A model generated the notes under the pieces. The model made no database searches, was not told the DNA's origin, and was given only the letters and a program-made list of their open reading frames with translations. The position numbers were made by a program, and so were the translations under genes. From Edaphocola aurantiacus (lineage in GTDB: Bacteria; Bacteroidota; Bacteroidia; Chitinophagales; Chitinophagaceae): 64,000 nt of DNA. Below are positions 37,285-47,400 of the stretch, piece after piece (positions within the stretch are counted from its first letter, which is position 1; every line of letters begins with the position of its first letter). The DNA lies in NCBI RefSeq assembly GCF_019797745.1, contig NZ_VOSI01000001.1, forward strand, positions 62,001-126,000. Reading direction: 5' to 3'.

Positions 37285-38010
37285 ATGAACATACGCAATT
37301 CTTATCTCACACATCTAAGCCGGTATATTATTGGTGCTGCGGTATTATTGTTTGCCGCAAAGCAAACTGCTACAGCACAGGAAAAAGTAATGAATATGGA
37401 GGAGCACGACAGTAAGTTATATTACTTCGGGCTGACCTTCGGTGCCAATGCTTCTGCATTCAAGATTAGCAATACCAACTATTTTGTGCAGCAGGATACC
37501 TTCCAGGTGATACAACCTAAATGGGGTCCCGGATTCCATATCGGGCTGATGGGCTCTTTAAGAATCAACAAATTCATTGACCTGCGTTTTATACCTGGCG
37601 TTGTATTTGCAGAGAAAGGGATACGCACAGTGAGCCGAAGCGGCATCGTCCAGGACAACAAGATTGAATCGATATACGGGCAATTGCCCTTGCAGTTAAA
37701 GTTCAAAAGTGACCGCATACACAATTTCCGTTTTTACGGACTGCTGGGTGGCCGCTTTGATTATGACATGGCCTCCAATGCCCGCTCCCGCAGATCTGAC
37801 GAAGTATTGCGCATAAAGCCTAATGATCTTTCTGCCGAGGTAGGCTTCGGGCTGGAATTCATATACCCTAACTTTATTTTCTCTCCGGAGATCAAGATCA
37901 GCCAGGGTATGATGAACAATCACTTTCCTGATAATACCATTCCATTATCCAATGCGATTGAAAAAATAAACAGCCGCATGATTACTTTTTCGATACAGAT
38001 ACAGGGATAG
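37285..38010 (+). CDS. porT: PorT/SprT-like outer-membrane protein of type IX secretion
   Basis: A 241-residue outer-membrane beta-barrel-like protein with a signal region (IIGAAVLLFAAKQTATAQ). Sections such as YYFGLTFGANASAFKI, GFHIGLMGSLRINKFIDLRF, SIYGQLPLQLKFKSDRI, LSAEVGFGLEFIYPNFIFSPEIK and the end NSRMITFSIQIQG align by eye with the PorT family. PorT is needed for T9SS function in Porphyromonas gingivalis and, as SprT, for gliding in Flavobacterium. Its place right after menG supports the call. The window also encodes two T9SS cargo proteins, so it is part of a working pathway. Confidence 0.8.
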   Translation: MNIRNSYLTHLSRYIIGAAVLLFAAKQTATAQEKVMNMEEHDSKLYYFGLTFGANASAFKISNTNYFVQQDTFQVIQPKWGPGFHIGLMGSLRINKFIDLRFIPGVVFAEKGIRTVSRSGIVQDNKIESIYGQLPLQLKFKSDRIHNFRFYGLLGGRFDYDMASNARSRRSDEVLRIKPNDLSAEVGFGLEFIYPNFIFSPEIKISQGMMNNHFPDNTIPLSNAIEKINSRMITFSIQIQG

Positions 38011-38037
38011 TTTCCCTTAAAAAAATATCAAATTACG

Positions 38038-38075
38038 ACCCGGTGTATATTTCTTCTTTGTACTATACACCGGGT
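38038..38075. terminator. 12-bp hairpin terminator after porT
   Basis: Arms 38038-38049 and 38064-38075 pair perfectly; a T-rich run follows on the plus strand. Confidence 0.8.
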
Positions 38076-38174
38076 TATTTATTTTTGTCCGGCAGAGACA
38101 GAACCGGTGTACACAGATATTTCCTTATTCTTAAAAAAATTTGCGCACAGCAAGTACGCAAGTATTGATCAATT

Positions 38175-39230
38175 ATGTATCCTGACTTCCACTACCTCAT
38201 CCGGGGACTCTTCGGTATCGACATCCCGGGACTGAGCATCCTGAAGACATTCGGCTTCTTTGTTGCACTCGGCTTCATTTTCGGCGCACTGGCACTGCAG
38301 AAAGAACTTAAGCGCAAAGCAAAAGCCGGTTTGATACAACCGGATATCCGCATCAATAAAAAGACCGGTCAGAGTGAAAAAATCTATCCGCACCAGAGAG
38401 TATCGGATATTATTTTCGTAGCTGCTATTGCAGGCTTTATCGGTGCCAAAGTATTTAATGCACTGGAGACCTGGAGCGATTTTATTCAGGATCCTATCGG
38501 CAGCTTATTTTCCCGCAGCGGGCTTACCTTCTACGGTGGTCTGATACTGGCTACTGTAGCTCTATATTATTTCGCCAGAAAAATAAAACTGGACTTCAGA
38601 CATCTTTGTGATGCGGCAGCACCAGCATTGATCCTGGCTTATGGTATAGGCCGCCTGGGTTGTCACTTTGCCGGCGACGGAGACTGGGGTATCTACAACA
38701 GTGCTTATGTAAGCCAGGCCGATGGTACGGTAAAAACAGCCACTATTGAGGAATACAACCAGGTGGCTGCCGAAAAGGGACAATATATGCAACACTTCGA
38801 AGGTAAGATTCCGCATATCTACTACCCTGCCCCATCTGTACTGCCACGCTGGTTTGTAGCGATGAACTACAAGCATAATGTAAACAATGAAGGTATGCCG
38901 ATTGCCGGCGGCCAGGAGGAATATAATTCCGTATTACCGGTTGCCGTATTTCCTACTTCTGTATGGGAGTTCCTGGCTTGTGTATTCATCATCTTCCCGA
39001 TATTATGGAGCCTTAGAAAAAAACTTAATGAGCCCCTGCAGCTATTCGGTCTCTACCTGATCTTTAACGGGCTGGAACGCTTCCTGGTGGAGAAAGTAAG
39101 GGTCAATACAAGATATGACCTGGGCTTTATACACCCGACGCAGGCAGAAATCATTTCCTCCTTGCTGATCCTGGCCGGTATTATACTGCTGGTTCGGAAA
39201 ACGAAACAGTCCAAAGCCATTCCTGCTTAA
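38175..39230 (+). CDS. lgt: Prolipoprotein diacylglyceryl transferase
   Basis: An inner-membrane enzyme that transfers diacylglycerol from phosphatidylglycerol to the lipobox cysteine of prolipoproteins. The 351 residues carry about seven membrane segments, the catalytic-region motif YGIGRLGCHFAGDGDWG (the Lgt signature, about residues 156-172), FYGGLILA and a late NGLERFLVEKVR. There is an insertion between the signature and SVWEFLAC, as in other Bacteroidota Lgt proteins. At least two predicted lipoproteins (NlpC/P60 and the zinc peptidase) lie in this window. A hairpin follows. Confidence 0.93.
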   Translation: MYPDFHYLIRGLFGIDIPGLSILKTFGFFVALGFIFGALALQKELKRKAKAGLIQPDIRINKKTGQSEKIYPHQRVSDIIFVAAIAGFIGAKVFNALETWSDFIQDPIGSLFSRSGLTFYGGLILATVALYYFARKIKLDFRHLCDAAAPALILAYGIGRLGCHFAGDGDWGIYNSAYVSQADGTVKTATIEEYNQVAAEKGQYMQHFEGKIPHIYYPAPSVLPRWFVAMNYKHNVNNEGMPIAGGQEEYNSVLPVAVFPTSVWEFLACVFIIFPILWSLRKKLNEPLQLFGLYLIFNGLERFLVEKVRVNTRYDLGFIHPTQAEIISSLLILAGIILLVRKTKQSKAIPA

Positions 39231-39252
39231 TTCATTACTAATCCATATATAC

Positions 39253-39290
39253 CAAAGCTGCCGGGCCTTTAACAAGCTCCGGCAGCTTTG
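39253..39290. terminator. 12-bp hairpin terminator after lgt
   Basis: Arms 39253-39264 and 39279-39290 pair perfectly and a T-rich stretch follows. Confidence 0.8.
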
Positions 39291-39346
39291 TTCTTTTACA
39301 GACCGCAGATATTTCGTATATTAGCATAAACAACAACACCCTGTAT

Positions 39347-39658
39347 ATGAGGAATTATGAAACATTATCGCAGGCTACAGATGATCTTGCCAAAAGAGGT
39401 TATACGCTGGATTTCAACCTTACAGAAGAGGGACTGTTATGTGATGGTGTGCAATGCAGCATCGCTGATTTCGTGATCGTTGAGTTCTACCGATTCGAAG
39501 GATTTTCCAGCCCCGATGACCTGGCTGTTGTCTATGCACTGGAAAGATCAGATGGCGGCAAAGGTATACTGGTAACCGGTTACGGAATATCAGCAGACGG
39601 GCCCAGCGCGGCCCTGATCAAAGGCCTGAAGTTTAAAGACGGAATGCATCCGCAATAA
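39347..39658 (+). CDS. Small conserved Bacteroidota protein (DFNL/YRFEG family)
   Basis: The 103 residues (YETLSQATDDLAKRGYTLDF, then VEFYRFEGFSSPDDLAVVYAL and GILVTGYGISADG) match a small soluble protein family that I know from many Bacteroidota, often labelled phosphoribosylpyrophosphate synthetase in databases. That label has no support here: it lacks the PRPP synthetase fold and length. Function is unknown. The start ATG at 39347 keeps the conserved first residues. It ends at a terminator shared with the convergent NlpC/P60 gene. Confidence 0.75.
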   Translation: MRNYETLSQATDDLAKRGYTLDFNLTEEGLLCDGVQCSIADFVIVEFYRFEGFSSPDDLAVVYALERSDGGKGILVTGYGISADGPSAALIKGLKFKDGMHPQ

Positions 39659-39660
39659 AT

Positions 39661-39697
39661 AAAAAAGGTGTGTAAGCTGAGCTTGCACACCTTTTTT
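39661..39697. terminator. Bidirectional hairpin terminator
   Basis: A 17-bp stem with one mismatch, A-rich on the left and T-rich on the right, spans almost the whole gap between the convergent genes. Confidence 0.85.
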
Positions 39698-40216
39698 CTA
39701 TTCTATTACGCGGGTTATAAATTTCAATCTACGTACATGTACACCTTCCAGTTCGCTGATCATCACTTTTTTAGAGGCTGCGTGTATGAACCATACCCTG
39801 TCGCCGGACACCTTTGATACAATACCGATATGACCTATGGTTTTGTAATCATCATACAGGGAGAAGAGCAATAAATCGGCTGGCTTTACCTGTTTGATGC
39901 TGATACGCTTTCCAAAACCGGCATATTGTTTCGTCGTACGGGGCACCATGATTCCGAAATGATGATACACATATTGTACCAGTCCGGAACAGTCAAATCC
40001 GCGCTTCGGATCTGTACCGCCATATACATATCGGACACCTAAAAAGTTTTCGGCATAGTTCACAATTGCTGCGCGATCTTTATTGCGGGCGGGTTGTGTC
40101 GCTTCTGCACTGCGTTCCGGTACGTTACGGTTACGTTCAGCATGTTTACGGGTACCACAGGCAGTACCAACAATCAGCCACAAGGCTGCAATCCAGATCC
40201 AGGACAATCGTTTCAT
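39698..40216 (-). CDS. NlpC/P60 family peptidoglycan endopeptidase (lipoprotein)
   Basis: A 172-residue lipoprotein: signal with lipobox ending VGTAC (Cys20), a basic linker (about 21-50) and an NlpC/P60 (C40) domain. The catalytic triad appears as Cys76 (RGFDCSGLVQYV), His129 (IGHIGIV) and His145 (WFIHAAS). It should cut peptide stems of peptidoglycan in the periplasm. Its start codon overlaps the stop of the upstream TRIC-type channel gene by four bases, which suggests translational coupling, though no functional link is obvious. Confidence 0.9.
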   Translation of the reverse strand: MKRLSWIWIAALWLIVGTACGTRKHAERNRNVPERSAEATQPARNKDRAAIVNYAENFLGVRYVYGGTDPKRGFDCSGLVQYVYHHFGIMVPRTTKQYAGFGKRISIKQVKPADLLLFSLYDDYKTIGHIGIVSKVSGDRVWFIHAASKKVMISELEGVHVRRLKFITRVIE

Positions 40217-40815
40217 ATATTCGGAAGAGACCAGTTTTTCAGTTTAGACATAATACGGATGACCACCACGACCAGTACACAAAACACCATGGACCAGTCT
40301 TTGGAGACATCTGCTCGTTGCAGTAAATAATAAAGTATGCCCCCGATAGCACAAACAGTGGCATACATCTCACCATTCTTCAGCAGGGCCGGAACACGGT
40401 TACATAAAATGTCGGACAGTAAACCTCCAAAAGTTGCCGAGATCACCCCCAGCAGAATAGCATATACACTATTGGCACCATAAGCCATGCTGCGCTCTAT
40501 ACCCAGTATGGTAAACATACCCAAACCTATGGCATCGGAGATAAAGATAGTTTGCTTGAATTTCTCAATATTTTTCTTCGACAGGAAAACGATAAAGCTG
40601 GCCGTGAGTACCAGTGCAAGGGAAAGATAATTATTGATCCAGTTTACAGGGCCTATACCCAGCAGTACATCACGCACCGTACCGCCGCCATAGGCCATTA
40701 CAAATGCAATCACCAGACCACCCAGTATATCCATCTCATTGGTACGGGCCTTAAGCGCACCCGCTACCGCAAAAACGAAAATACCTATATAGGAAATGAC
40801 ATCAATTACATTCAT
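40213..40815 (-). CDS. Trimeric intracellular cation (TRIC) channel family protein (UPF0126/YicG)
   Basis: I start at the ATG at 40815 (MNVIDVISYIGIFVFAVAGAL), giving 200 residues; the ATG seven codons upstream lies before the conserved N-terminus. The protein has about seven membrane segments arranged as two repeats, with the family motifs FAVAGALKA and FVMAYGGGTVRDVLLG in the first and GVISATFGGLLSDILCN in the second. Bacterial members form potassium-permeable channels; a glycine-uptake role has also been suggested for related proteins. A TAGATTTG element (40841-40834, minus) fits a promoter. Confidence 0.88.
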   Translation of the reverse strand: MNVIDVISYIGIFVFAVAGALKARTNEMDILGGLVIAFVMAYGGGTVRDVLLGIGPVNWINNYLSLALVLTASFIVFLSKKNIEKFKQTIFISDAIGLGMFTILGIERSMAYGANSVYAILLGVISATFGGLLSDILCNRVPALLKNGEMYATVCAIGGILYYLLQRADVSKDWSMVFCVLVVVVIRIMSKLKNWSLPNI

Positions 40816-40833
40816 ATGGGGACAATTACCGGG

Positions 40834-40841
40834 CAAATCTA
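40834..40841 (-). promoter_or_regulatory. -7 element before the TRIC-type channel gene
   Basis: TAGATTTG on the minus strand matches TAnnTTTG, 18 bases before the chosen ATG. No clear -33 element is visible. Confidence 0.4.
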
Positions 40842-40923
40842 AAACAAAAAAGAAGAAAGGCCTGCTTAAGCGAGAATCTATTTGTAATTTGCGCCCAATT
40901 AAGAAACATCGTTTATTTTATAT

Positions 40924-41736
40924 ATGAATCGTCAACAACTCAGAGCGGCCATTGTAGCCAAAAAAAGTTTTTTATGTGTAGGTCTGGATACAGACATCAC
41001 CAAACTACCGGAACACTTGCTGGAGACCGAAGATCCCGTTTTTGAGTTTAATAAAGCGATCATTGATGCGACTAAAGACTATACCGTATCGTATAAAATC
41101 AACACAGCTTTTTATGAGGCTATGGGCGTGAAAGGCTGGATCAGCCTGGAGAAGACCCTGAACTATATTCCTAAAGACATCTTCACTATTGCTGATGCCA
41201 AGCGCGGCGATATCGGAAATACGGCAGATCAGTATGCCAAAACATTCTTCCACACCTACCCATTCGACAGTGTAACGGTTGCACCTTATATGGGTCATGA
41301 CAGCGTTACACCATTCCTGAAATATGAGGGCAAATGGGCTATTGTACTGGGATTGACGAGCAATGCAGGCAGTGCCGATTTCCAGCAGCAGCCATTCAAA
41401 GATGGTAAGTTGTATGAAGCGGTTTTACAAACTGTTGCATCCTGGGGCACACCGGAAAATACAATGTTTGTGATCGGTGCGACCCGTATCGAATACCTGG
41501 AGCGCGTACGCCAGCTGATTCCGGACCACTTCCTGCTGGTACCTGGTGTTGGGGCACAGGGTGGCGATTTGCAGACCGTAGCCAAAGTGGCTATGAATAA
41601 CGATTGCGGCCTGCTGGTGAATGTATCTCGCGGCGTTATTTATGCCGGTAGCGGTACCGATTTTGCTGCTGCTGCTCATGATGCTGCCAAAGCCTACCAG
41701 GAAGAGATGGCCGGATTATTACAACCTATTCTTTAG
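40924..41736 (+). CDS. pyrF: Orotidine 5'-phosphate decarboxylase (type 2)
   Basis: This enzyme converts OMP to UMP in pyrimidine synthesis. The 270-residue length and the motif [19 protein letters not shown] (about residues 84-102, with the catalytic Lys-Asp set) mark the longer type 2 family. [13 protein letters not shown] at the start and [14 protein letters not shown] late in the chain are typical. The next gene, trmD, starts 24 bases on and is probably co-transcribed. Confidence 0.95.
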   Translation: MNRQQLRAAIVAKKSFLCVGLDTDITKLPEHLLETEDPVFEFNKAIIDATKDYTVSYKINTAFYEAMGVKGWISLEKTLNYIPKDIFTIADAKRGDIGNTADQYAKTFFHTYPFDSVTVAPYMGHDSVTPFLKYEGKWAIVLGLTSNAGSADFQQQPFKDGKLYEAVLQTVASWGTPENTMFVIGATRIEYLERVRQLIPDHFLLVPGVGAQGGDLQTVAKVAMNNDCGLLVNVSRGVIYAGSGTDFAAAAHDAAKAYQEEMAGLLQPIL

Positions 41737-41760
41737 TTTTTATTTTTTGCAGCATACCTT

Positions 41761-42453
41761 ATGCATATAGATATTATTTCTGTTGTACCTAAATTATTAG
41801 ACAGTCCATTTGCCCATTCTATCATGAAGCGGGCACAGGACAAAAACCTGCTGGAAGTGCACTGTCACGACCTGCGGACGCATACTCCTTACCGCCAGGG
41901 ACAGGTAGATGATTATCAGTTCGGCGGTGGTGCCGGTATGGTGATCATGCCGGAACCACTGGCCATATTAATCGACAAATTACAGGCTGAGCGTACCTAT
42001 GCCGAGATCATATTTATGACTCCGGATGGCAAGACGTTTAATCAGTCGATCGCCAACCGTTTATCGCTGGGCGGAGATCTGATGATCATCTGTGGCCATT
42101 ACAAAGGTATTGACCAGCGCATCCGCGATAAGTATGTAACCATGGAGTTATCTATCGGGGATTATGTATTGAGTGGTGGAGAACTGGCCGCTGCTGTTGT
42201 GGTTGATGCCATCGGCCGATTGATACCGGGCGTACTGAACGATGAGACCTCTGCCCTCTCCGATTCGTTTCAGGACAATCTGCTGGCACCACCGGTATAT
42301 ACCCGTCCTCAGGACTTCCGCGGTATGCCGGTACCTGCCGAACTGATGAGCGGCAACCATAAAGTAATTGAAGAATGGCGATACAAACAGTCCGTACAGC
42401 GCACACTGGAGCGCAGACCAGATCTGATGGGAGATGAGGAACACGGACATTAA
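41761..42453 (+). CDS. trmD: tRNA (guanosine(37)-N1)-methyltransferase
   Basis: A SPOUT methyltransferase of 230 residues that methylates G37 next to the anticodon and protects the reading frame. MHIDIISVVPKLLDSPFAHSI, YQFGGGAGMVIMPEP, ICGHYKGIDQRIRDKYV and the knotted SAM site IGDYVLSGGELAAAVVVDA (about 130-150) are all present. The usual neighbours rpsP, rimM and rplS are absent; it instead follows pyrF. A 23-bp perfect hairpin follows. Confidence 0.96.
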   Translation: MHIDIISVVPKLLDSPFAHSIMKRAQDKNLLEVHCHDLRTHTPYRQGQVDDYQFGGGAGMVIMPEPLAILIDKLQAERTYAEIIFMTPDGKTFNQSIANRLSLGGDLMIICGHYKGIDQRIRDKYVTMELSIGDYVLSGGELAAAVVVDAIGRLIPGVLNDETSALSDSFQDNLLAPPVYTRPQDFRGMPVPAELMSGNHKVIEEWRYKQSVQRTLERRPDLMGDEEHGH

Positions 42454-42501
42454 TTATAAAAAGAAAAGGGAGCTGTATCAGCTCCCTTTTCTTTTTATAA
42501 T
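42453..42501. terminator. Perfect 23-bp bidirectional terminator
   Basis: Arms 42453-42475 and 42479-42501 pair perfectly around a 3-base loop between convergent trmD and a small membrane protein gene. Confidence 0.9.
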
Positions 42502-42510
42502 ATCACTATT

Positions 42511-42801
42511 CTATTGGTAGGTGTTGTCTTGTTTATCGAAGTCAAACTCATGCATTACATCCGGTTTGGAGCTGATGATTTTGTACAGGGTAAAACAGGC
42601 GATACCGGCACAAAGGTAAGCCAGCAGTATGATCACGATTGTATCCTGTTGTAATAATCCGGCAATAAAGCCCCCGGCAAACTCTCCCAGTATCCAGGCC
42701 ATTACAGCATAAAAGCGCCACCAACCAACCGGCAGCCCTTTTTCCTGGGCTATGCTACCGATTTTGCGGGCGAAAAAGATAATTCCAATAATCTCTAACA
42801 T
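42511..42801 (-). CDS. Small membrane protein, unknown
   Basis: The 96-residue frame starts with a hydrophobic MLEIIGIIFFARKIGSIAQEKGLPVGWWRFYAVM and has about three membrane segments with a short acidic C-terminus (DVMHEFDFDKQDN). The pattern of a KIGSIAQEKG loop next to a W-rich segment recurs in small Bacteroidota membrane proteins, but I cannot name a family. It is the last gene on this strand before the trmD terminator, 99 bases after the next small membrane gene. Confidence 0.6.
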   Translation of the reverse strand: MLEIIGIIFFARKIGSIAQEKGLPVGWWRFYAVMAWILGEFAGGFIAGLLQQDTIVIILLAYLCAGIACFTLYKIISSKPDVMHEFDFDKQDNTYQ

Positions 42802-42900
42802 AGATGATAAATATTTATATCACAATGATAATAGATATTTATTAAAATTCAAATAAACTTATCCTTAAATATCAATGACGAAGCATGCGGTCAATAATCC

Positions 42901-43212
42901 TTACCCGTTTTGACCCGGCTGATCACGCCGGCCAAGGATATAAACGACCAGGCCCGAACCAAAATTAATTATGGTCTGGACAAATATAAGAGAAAGACCC
43001 AGCAAGAACCACAACAAACCTGTTCCTCCTGCACTTTCATACCGGAGTAAGTAAAAAAACAAGACAGAATAAGCAATTTGCACAAGCACATTAACGATTA
43101 CAATATTTCTGGGACTCATGTTTCTCCATCGCTTGCCGATATAGGCAAACGTAGCGATACCGAACCAGCTGAGCAGGTATGCCCCGATAATGATGATGAT
43201 ATCTTCTGTCAT
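42901..43212 (-). CDS. Small membrane protein, unknown
   Basis: The 103 residues contain three hydrophobic segments (about 4-24, 36-56 and 68-92) and a basic C-terminal tail (GRRDQPGQNG). No family is recognised. It starts five bases after the stop of the Smr-domain gene, so it is likely co-transcribed with it; the link to DNA or translation quality control suggested by Smr cannot be extended to this protein. Confidence 0.6.
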   Translation of the reverse strand: MTEDIIIIIGAYLLSWFGIATFAYIGKRWRNMSPRNIVIVNVLVQIAYSVLFFYLLRYESAGGTGLLWFLLGLSLIFVQTIINFGSGLVVYILGRRDQPGQNG

Positions 43213-43217
43213 AAATC

Positions 43218-44243
43218 CTAATATCTCAGAAACACTTCTGTAGCCCCGAAGCCGTATTTACTACTGTACTTATTCTCAAAAAGCCTTACTTCCTTTTTCA
43301 TTCTTTTCAGCAGGGCATGTACCTCTTCTTTCAGTTTACCCGACCCTACTCCATGAACGATAATGATGGACGGCTGCTGATGGTGTACCGCATCAAGAAC
43401 AGCTTCTTCGCAGGCCTGTAATTGCGCACTCAGTTTTTCAAAATTGCCGAGACCGATATAGTCATCCAGTAAGTTCTCAATGTGCAGGTCTACGGTTGTA
43501 GATAGTTTAGGTCGTTTTTTAAACTGGTATATATTGGCCGGTTTGGCTTTCGGCACCCACAGGTCCTTTGTCAGCTCTTTAGTGTCAATTATGGGGAAGT
43601 CTGATGCAATACTCCAGTGAAAGAGCGGCTGATTCTGCTCCTGTATCTGCTGTATCTTCTGGAAGATCTGTTTTGGCTTTATTTTCAACTGGTGTTCCAG
43701 CAGTTTATACTCATGCTCCTTACCCATACCTCTGATCTCGAAATCGAAATGCAGTCGCTCGTTCACCAGATCGAACCGGATATGATGCAAGTATAAATGC
43801 TGATAAGGGTAAACGGTGGTACCGAAAGAAAATTCTTTGCCCAATGCGGTAACACAATCGTATTTAAGCTTGAGGGTATATTCTGTCTGGTTGATGAAAT
43901 AGAGCTTTAGCTTGGCCAGCTCCTCTTCCTGTGCATCGAAATGGTATACCGGCAAGAAGGCCATATGAAATCCGGACTCCATACCGGAATGCATTTTAGC
44001 CCCCTCTGCAGCGGACACCTGGTGCTCTGCCGGGAAATCATCTAAACTAAGCGCTCTTTTCCGTGCATTCATCTTTTTTGAAGTAAACCAATCCAGGTAA
44101 GGATGCTCCAGTTCGTCGGTAAATGCCGGGAACCGGGTGTTCAGAACTTCTACTTCAACCATCTGATCATTAATCAGTTCTACAACCTTTCCATCCTCTT
44201 TTGTATGCTTCACAATAACCTTATCACCAACGGAAAATTTCAT
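43218..44243 (-). CDS. DUF2027 and Smr domain protein (MutS2-like C-terminal domain)
   Basis: The 341 residues begin with a small barrel-like segment (MKFSVGDKVIVKHTKEDGKVVEL, DUF2027 type) and a central beta-rich region. They end with an Smr domain (STTVDLHIENLLDDYIG, about 248-264, and IIIVHGVGSGKLKEEVHALL, about 298-317), which has the DLH and HGxGxG motifs of Smr nucleases. No MutS ATPase is present. Smr domains cut DNA or RNA, and some act in ribosome rescue. The DUF2027-Smr fusion is typical of Bacteroidota. A -7 element (TATCTTTG, 44280-44273) precedes it. Confidence 0.85.
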   Translation of the reverse strand: MKFSVGDKVIVKHTKEDGKVVELINDQMVEVEVLNTRFPAFTDELEHPYLDWFTSKKMNARKRALSLDDFPAEHQVSAAEGAKMHSGMESGFHMAFLPVYHFDAQEEELAKLKLYFINQTEYTLKLKYDCVTALGKEFSFGTTVYPYQHLYLHHIRFDLVNERLHFDFEIRGMGKEHEYKLLEHQLKIKPKQIFQKIQQIQEQNQPLFHWSIASDFPIIDTKELTKDLWVPKAKPANIYQFKKRPKLSTTVDLHIENLLDDYIGLGNFEKLSAQLQACEEAVLDAVHHQQPSIIIVHGVGSGKLKEEVHALLKRMKKEVRLFENKYSSKYGFGATEVFLRY

Positions 44244-44272
44244 GCTACAGTCTTTATGTTAAATTATGCGGA

Positions 44273-44280
44273 CAAAGATA
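44273..44280 (-). promoter_or_regulatory. -7 element of the DUF2027-Smr gene
   Basis: TATCTTTG on the minus strand matches TAnnTTTG, 30 bases before the ATG at 44243. The -33 element is weak. Confidence 0.5.
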
Positions 44281-44380
44281 CTTTATATCAGCTACATAGG
44301 CTAAAAACCGCTAAAATACTATGAAAATCAATGGTTTGGCAAAATGCTAAAATATATATAACAAATTGAAATTAAACTGT

Positions 44381-44388
44381 TATATTTG
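44381..44388 (+). promoter_or_regulatory. -7 element of secDF
   Basis: TATATTTG matches TAnnTTTG 48 bases before the secDF ATG. A TTG lies upstream at 44366-44368, closer than the usual spacing. Confidence 0.45.
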
Positions 44389-44436
44389 CCCACTTGAATA
44401 AATTTTGTTAATTAAAGTCATAACATCACTATTGGT

Positions 44437-47400
44437 ATGCAATTAAAAGGATTGGTAAAGTTTTTTACCGCGGCCCTGATAGTCTTTTCCCTATGGAGAT
44501 TATCATTTACATTCGTCGCACACAACGTAGATGCGAAGTACACTGCAATGGCATCAAAGCAGATCAATCAACAGCATCCGGAAGCTACCGGCGCTGAGAA
44601 GCAAGAGTTGATCGATAGAGCTTTCGTGCACATTACAGATAGTCTTCGTGATGAGAAAGCATTCAGTTTCTTAGGGGCAGAATACTCTTACCAGGAGTTA
44701 AAATCAAGAGAGCTCGCCTTAGGTCTGGACTTACAGGGTGGTATGAGTGTAACACTTGAAGTTGGCTTAGACGGTCTGTTACAATCCATGGCGATCAACC
44801 CTAAAGATCCGGGTTTACTGAGCGCTATCGATATCGCTAATAAAAAATACGAGCAACAGCCTGAAAACTATATCACGTTATTCAGCAACGCTTATAACCA
44901 GGTTAATCCGGGTGGCAGACTGGCATCTTTATTTGCCAAGCCAAACCAGACTGCTATCAATAGCAACAGTTCTAACGAAGAAGTACTGGCGTACATCAGA
45001 AAAGCTGCCGGTGAAGCTACCGAAAGCACGTACAAAGTTCTGGAAACTCGTATTGACAAATTCGGTGCTACCCAACCTACTATCTCTTTAGATAAAGAAA
45101 AAGGTATCATCAATGTAGAACTGGCTGGTGTTAAGAATCCTGAATCGATCAGAAATACCCTGCAGGCAACTGCAAAACTGCAATTCTGGGAAGTTTACTC
45201 TAACCAGGAGCTGGTAGCTTCTGTATTTAAAGCTGACGAAACACTGAAAGGATACTTTGCCGGTGAAAAACCTGCTGCTGATACAACCAAGAAAGCAACT
45301 GATACTGCTAAAACGGTAGCCGCTAATGATACTACTGCTGCAAAAGACGGTAGTCTGACGAGCATCCTGGGCGATACAAGCAAAGCCGGTGCTAAAGCTG
45401 GTGCTGCAAATCAGTCTTTATTTACGTACATGACGCCAATGGTTGACCAGCAAGGTCAGGCTGCTGAATCCAGCATCATTGGTCTGGTTGACCGTAAAAA
45501 CAAGGATAAAGTTTTAGAATTACTGAACATGGATGTGGTAAGAAAAGAATTCCCGTCTAATGTTAAGTTCTTACTGGGCGAAAATCCATATGCTAAAGCT
45601 GGTGATAAAAAAGACAAAAACCCTAAATTAGGTGTTTATGCCATCAAAACATTACCAGGTACAGAAGATGCTAAACTGGAAGGTGATCACGTAAAAGATG
45701 CCCGCTTTGACTATCAGCAAAACGGACAGGCTGAGATCTCCCTGGAGTTTGACCCACAAGGTTCTTCTATCTGGGCTAAAATGACGAAAGACAATGTTGG
45801 TCACCCGATCGCAATCACGCTGGATGACTATGTATATTCTGCTCCTAACGTAATCAATGAAATTTCTGGCGGTCGTTCTTCTATCACCGGTAACTTTGAT
45901 GTTACTTCCGGTACAGAACTGGCTAACATCCTGAAAACCGGTAAACTGCCTGCTCCTGCGAAAATCGTTCAGGAACAAGTTGTAGGACCTACCCTGGGTG
46001 CTGAGTCTATTGATGGTGGTATCAAATCATTCGCAGTTGCCTTCCTGGTAATCTTCGTACTGATGGTACTGTACTACAATACTTCAGGTATCATTGCTAA
46101 CATCGCATTATTATTAAACCTGTTATTCACTTTCGGTCTGCTGGCTGAGTTCGGTGCTACGTTAACTATGGCCGGTATCGCGGGTATCGTATTAGGTATC
46201 GGTATGGCTGTGGATGCGAACGTAATTATCTTTGAGCGTATTAAAGATGAACTGGCACTGGGTGATACTTATTCTGAAGCAGTAGACAAAGGGTACAAAC
46301 GTTCTTATGCACCTATTCTGGATGGTCACGTTACCTCCCTGATCACTGCGGTTATCCTGTTGGTGTTCGGTATGGGTCCTATCCGTTTCTTCGCCCTGAC
46401 GCAGATCATTGCCCTGGTACTGTCCCTGTTCACTGGTATCATGGTTTCCCGCCTGATCACAGATTCTTACACTAAGAAAGGTCGTCACTTCAAATATTTC
46501 ACTAAGCTTTCTGAAAAAATCTTCCATAAAGCAAACTTCAAATTCATCGAGAAAAGAAAGATCACTTATGTTATCTCTGCTGTGATTATCAGCCTGGGTA
46601 TCGCCTCTTTCTTCCACGGATTTGATTATGGTGTTGAATTTGACGGTGGTCGTAGCTATACCATCAAATTTGATCAGCATCTGAAAACAGAAGATGTTCG
46701 TGAAAAACTGACTGCTCACCTGGAGAAACACCCTGTTGTAAAAACAATCGGTACCGGTAACCAACTGAACATTACTACCGATTACCTGATCAACATGCAA
46801 GGTAAAGATGCTGAAACTAAAGTACTGACTAAATTATATGATGGTCTGAAAGCAGAGAAACTGATCCCGGCTAATGTAGACCTGGCTACCTTCTCTACAA
46901 GATATGTACAAAGTACTCAAGCGGTATCTCCTACTATCTCTGAAGACCTGAAGAAAGGTGCGATCAAAGCGTCTATCATTGCGATCGTTGCGATCTTCCT
47001 GTATATCTTCATCCGATTCAGAAAATGGCAGTACTCTTTCGGTACCATCATTTCCCTGATACACGATGCGGCACTGACTATCGCAGTATTCTCTTTCGCT
47101 AAGGACTTCGTACCATTCGCATTAGAGATTGACCAGCACTTTATCGCAGCCTTACTGACCGTAATCGGTTTCTCAATGAATGATACAGTTATCGTATTTG
47201 ACCGTATCCGTGAGACGTTCCGTAAGACGCCAAATGCTGATAAAACAACTGTTATCAACCGTGCGATCAACGATACTTTATCCCGTACTGTAATGACATC
47301 TGTAACTGTATTCCTGACTGCAGTAATCCTGTTCATCTTCGGTGGTGAAGTACTGAGAGGTTTCGCATTTGCAATGTCTCTGGGTGTATTGATCGGTACT

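Noticed and set aside
39347-39658. Phosphoribosylpyrophosphate synthetase label
   Set aside because: The protein is 103 residues and has no PRPP-binding motif; the label found on relatives is not supported.
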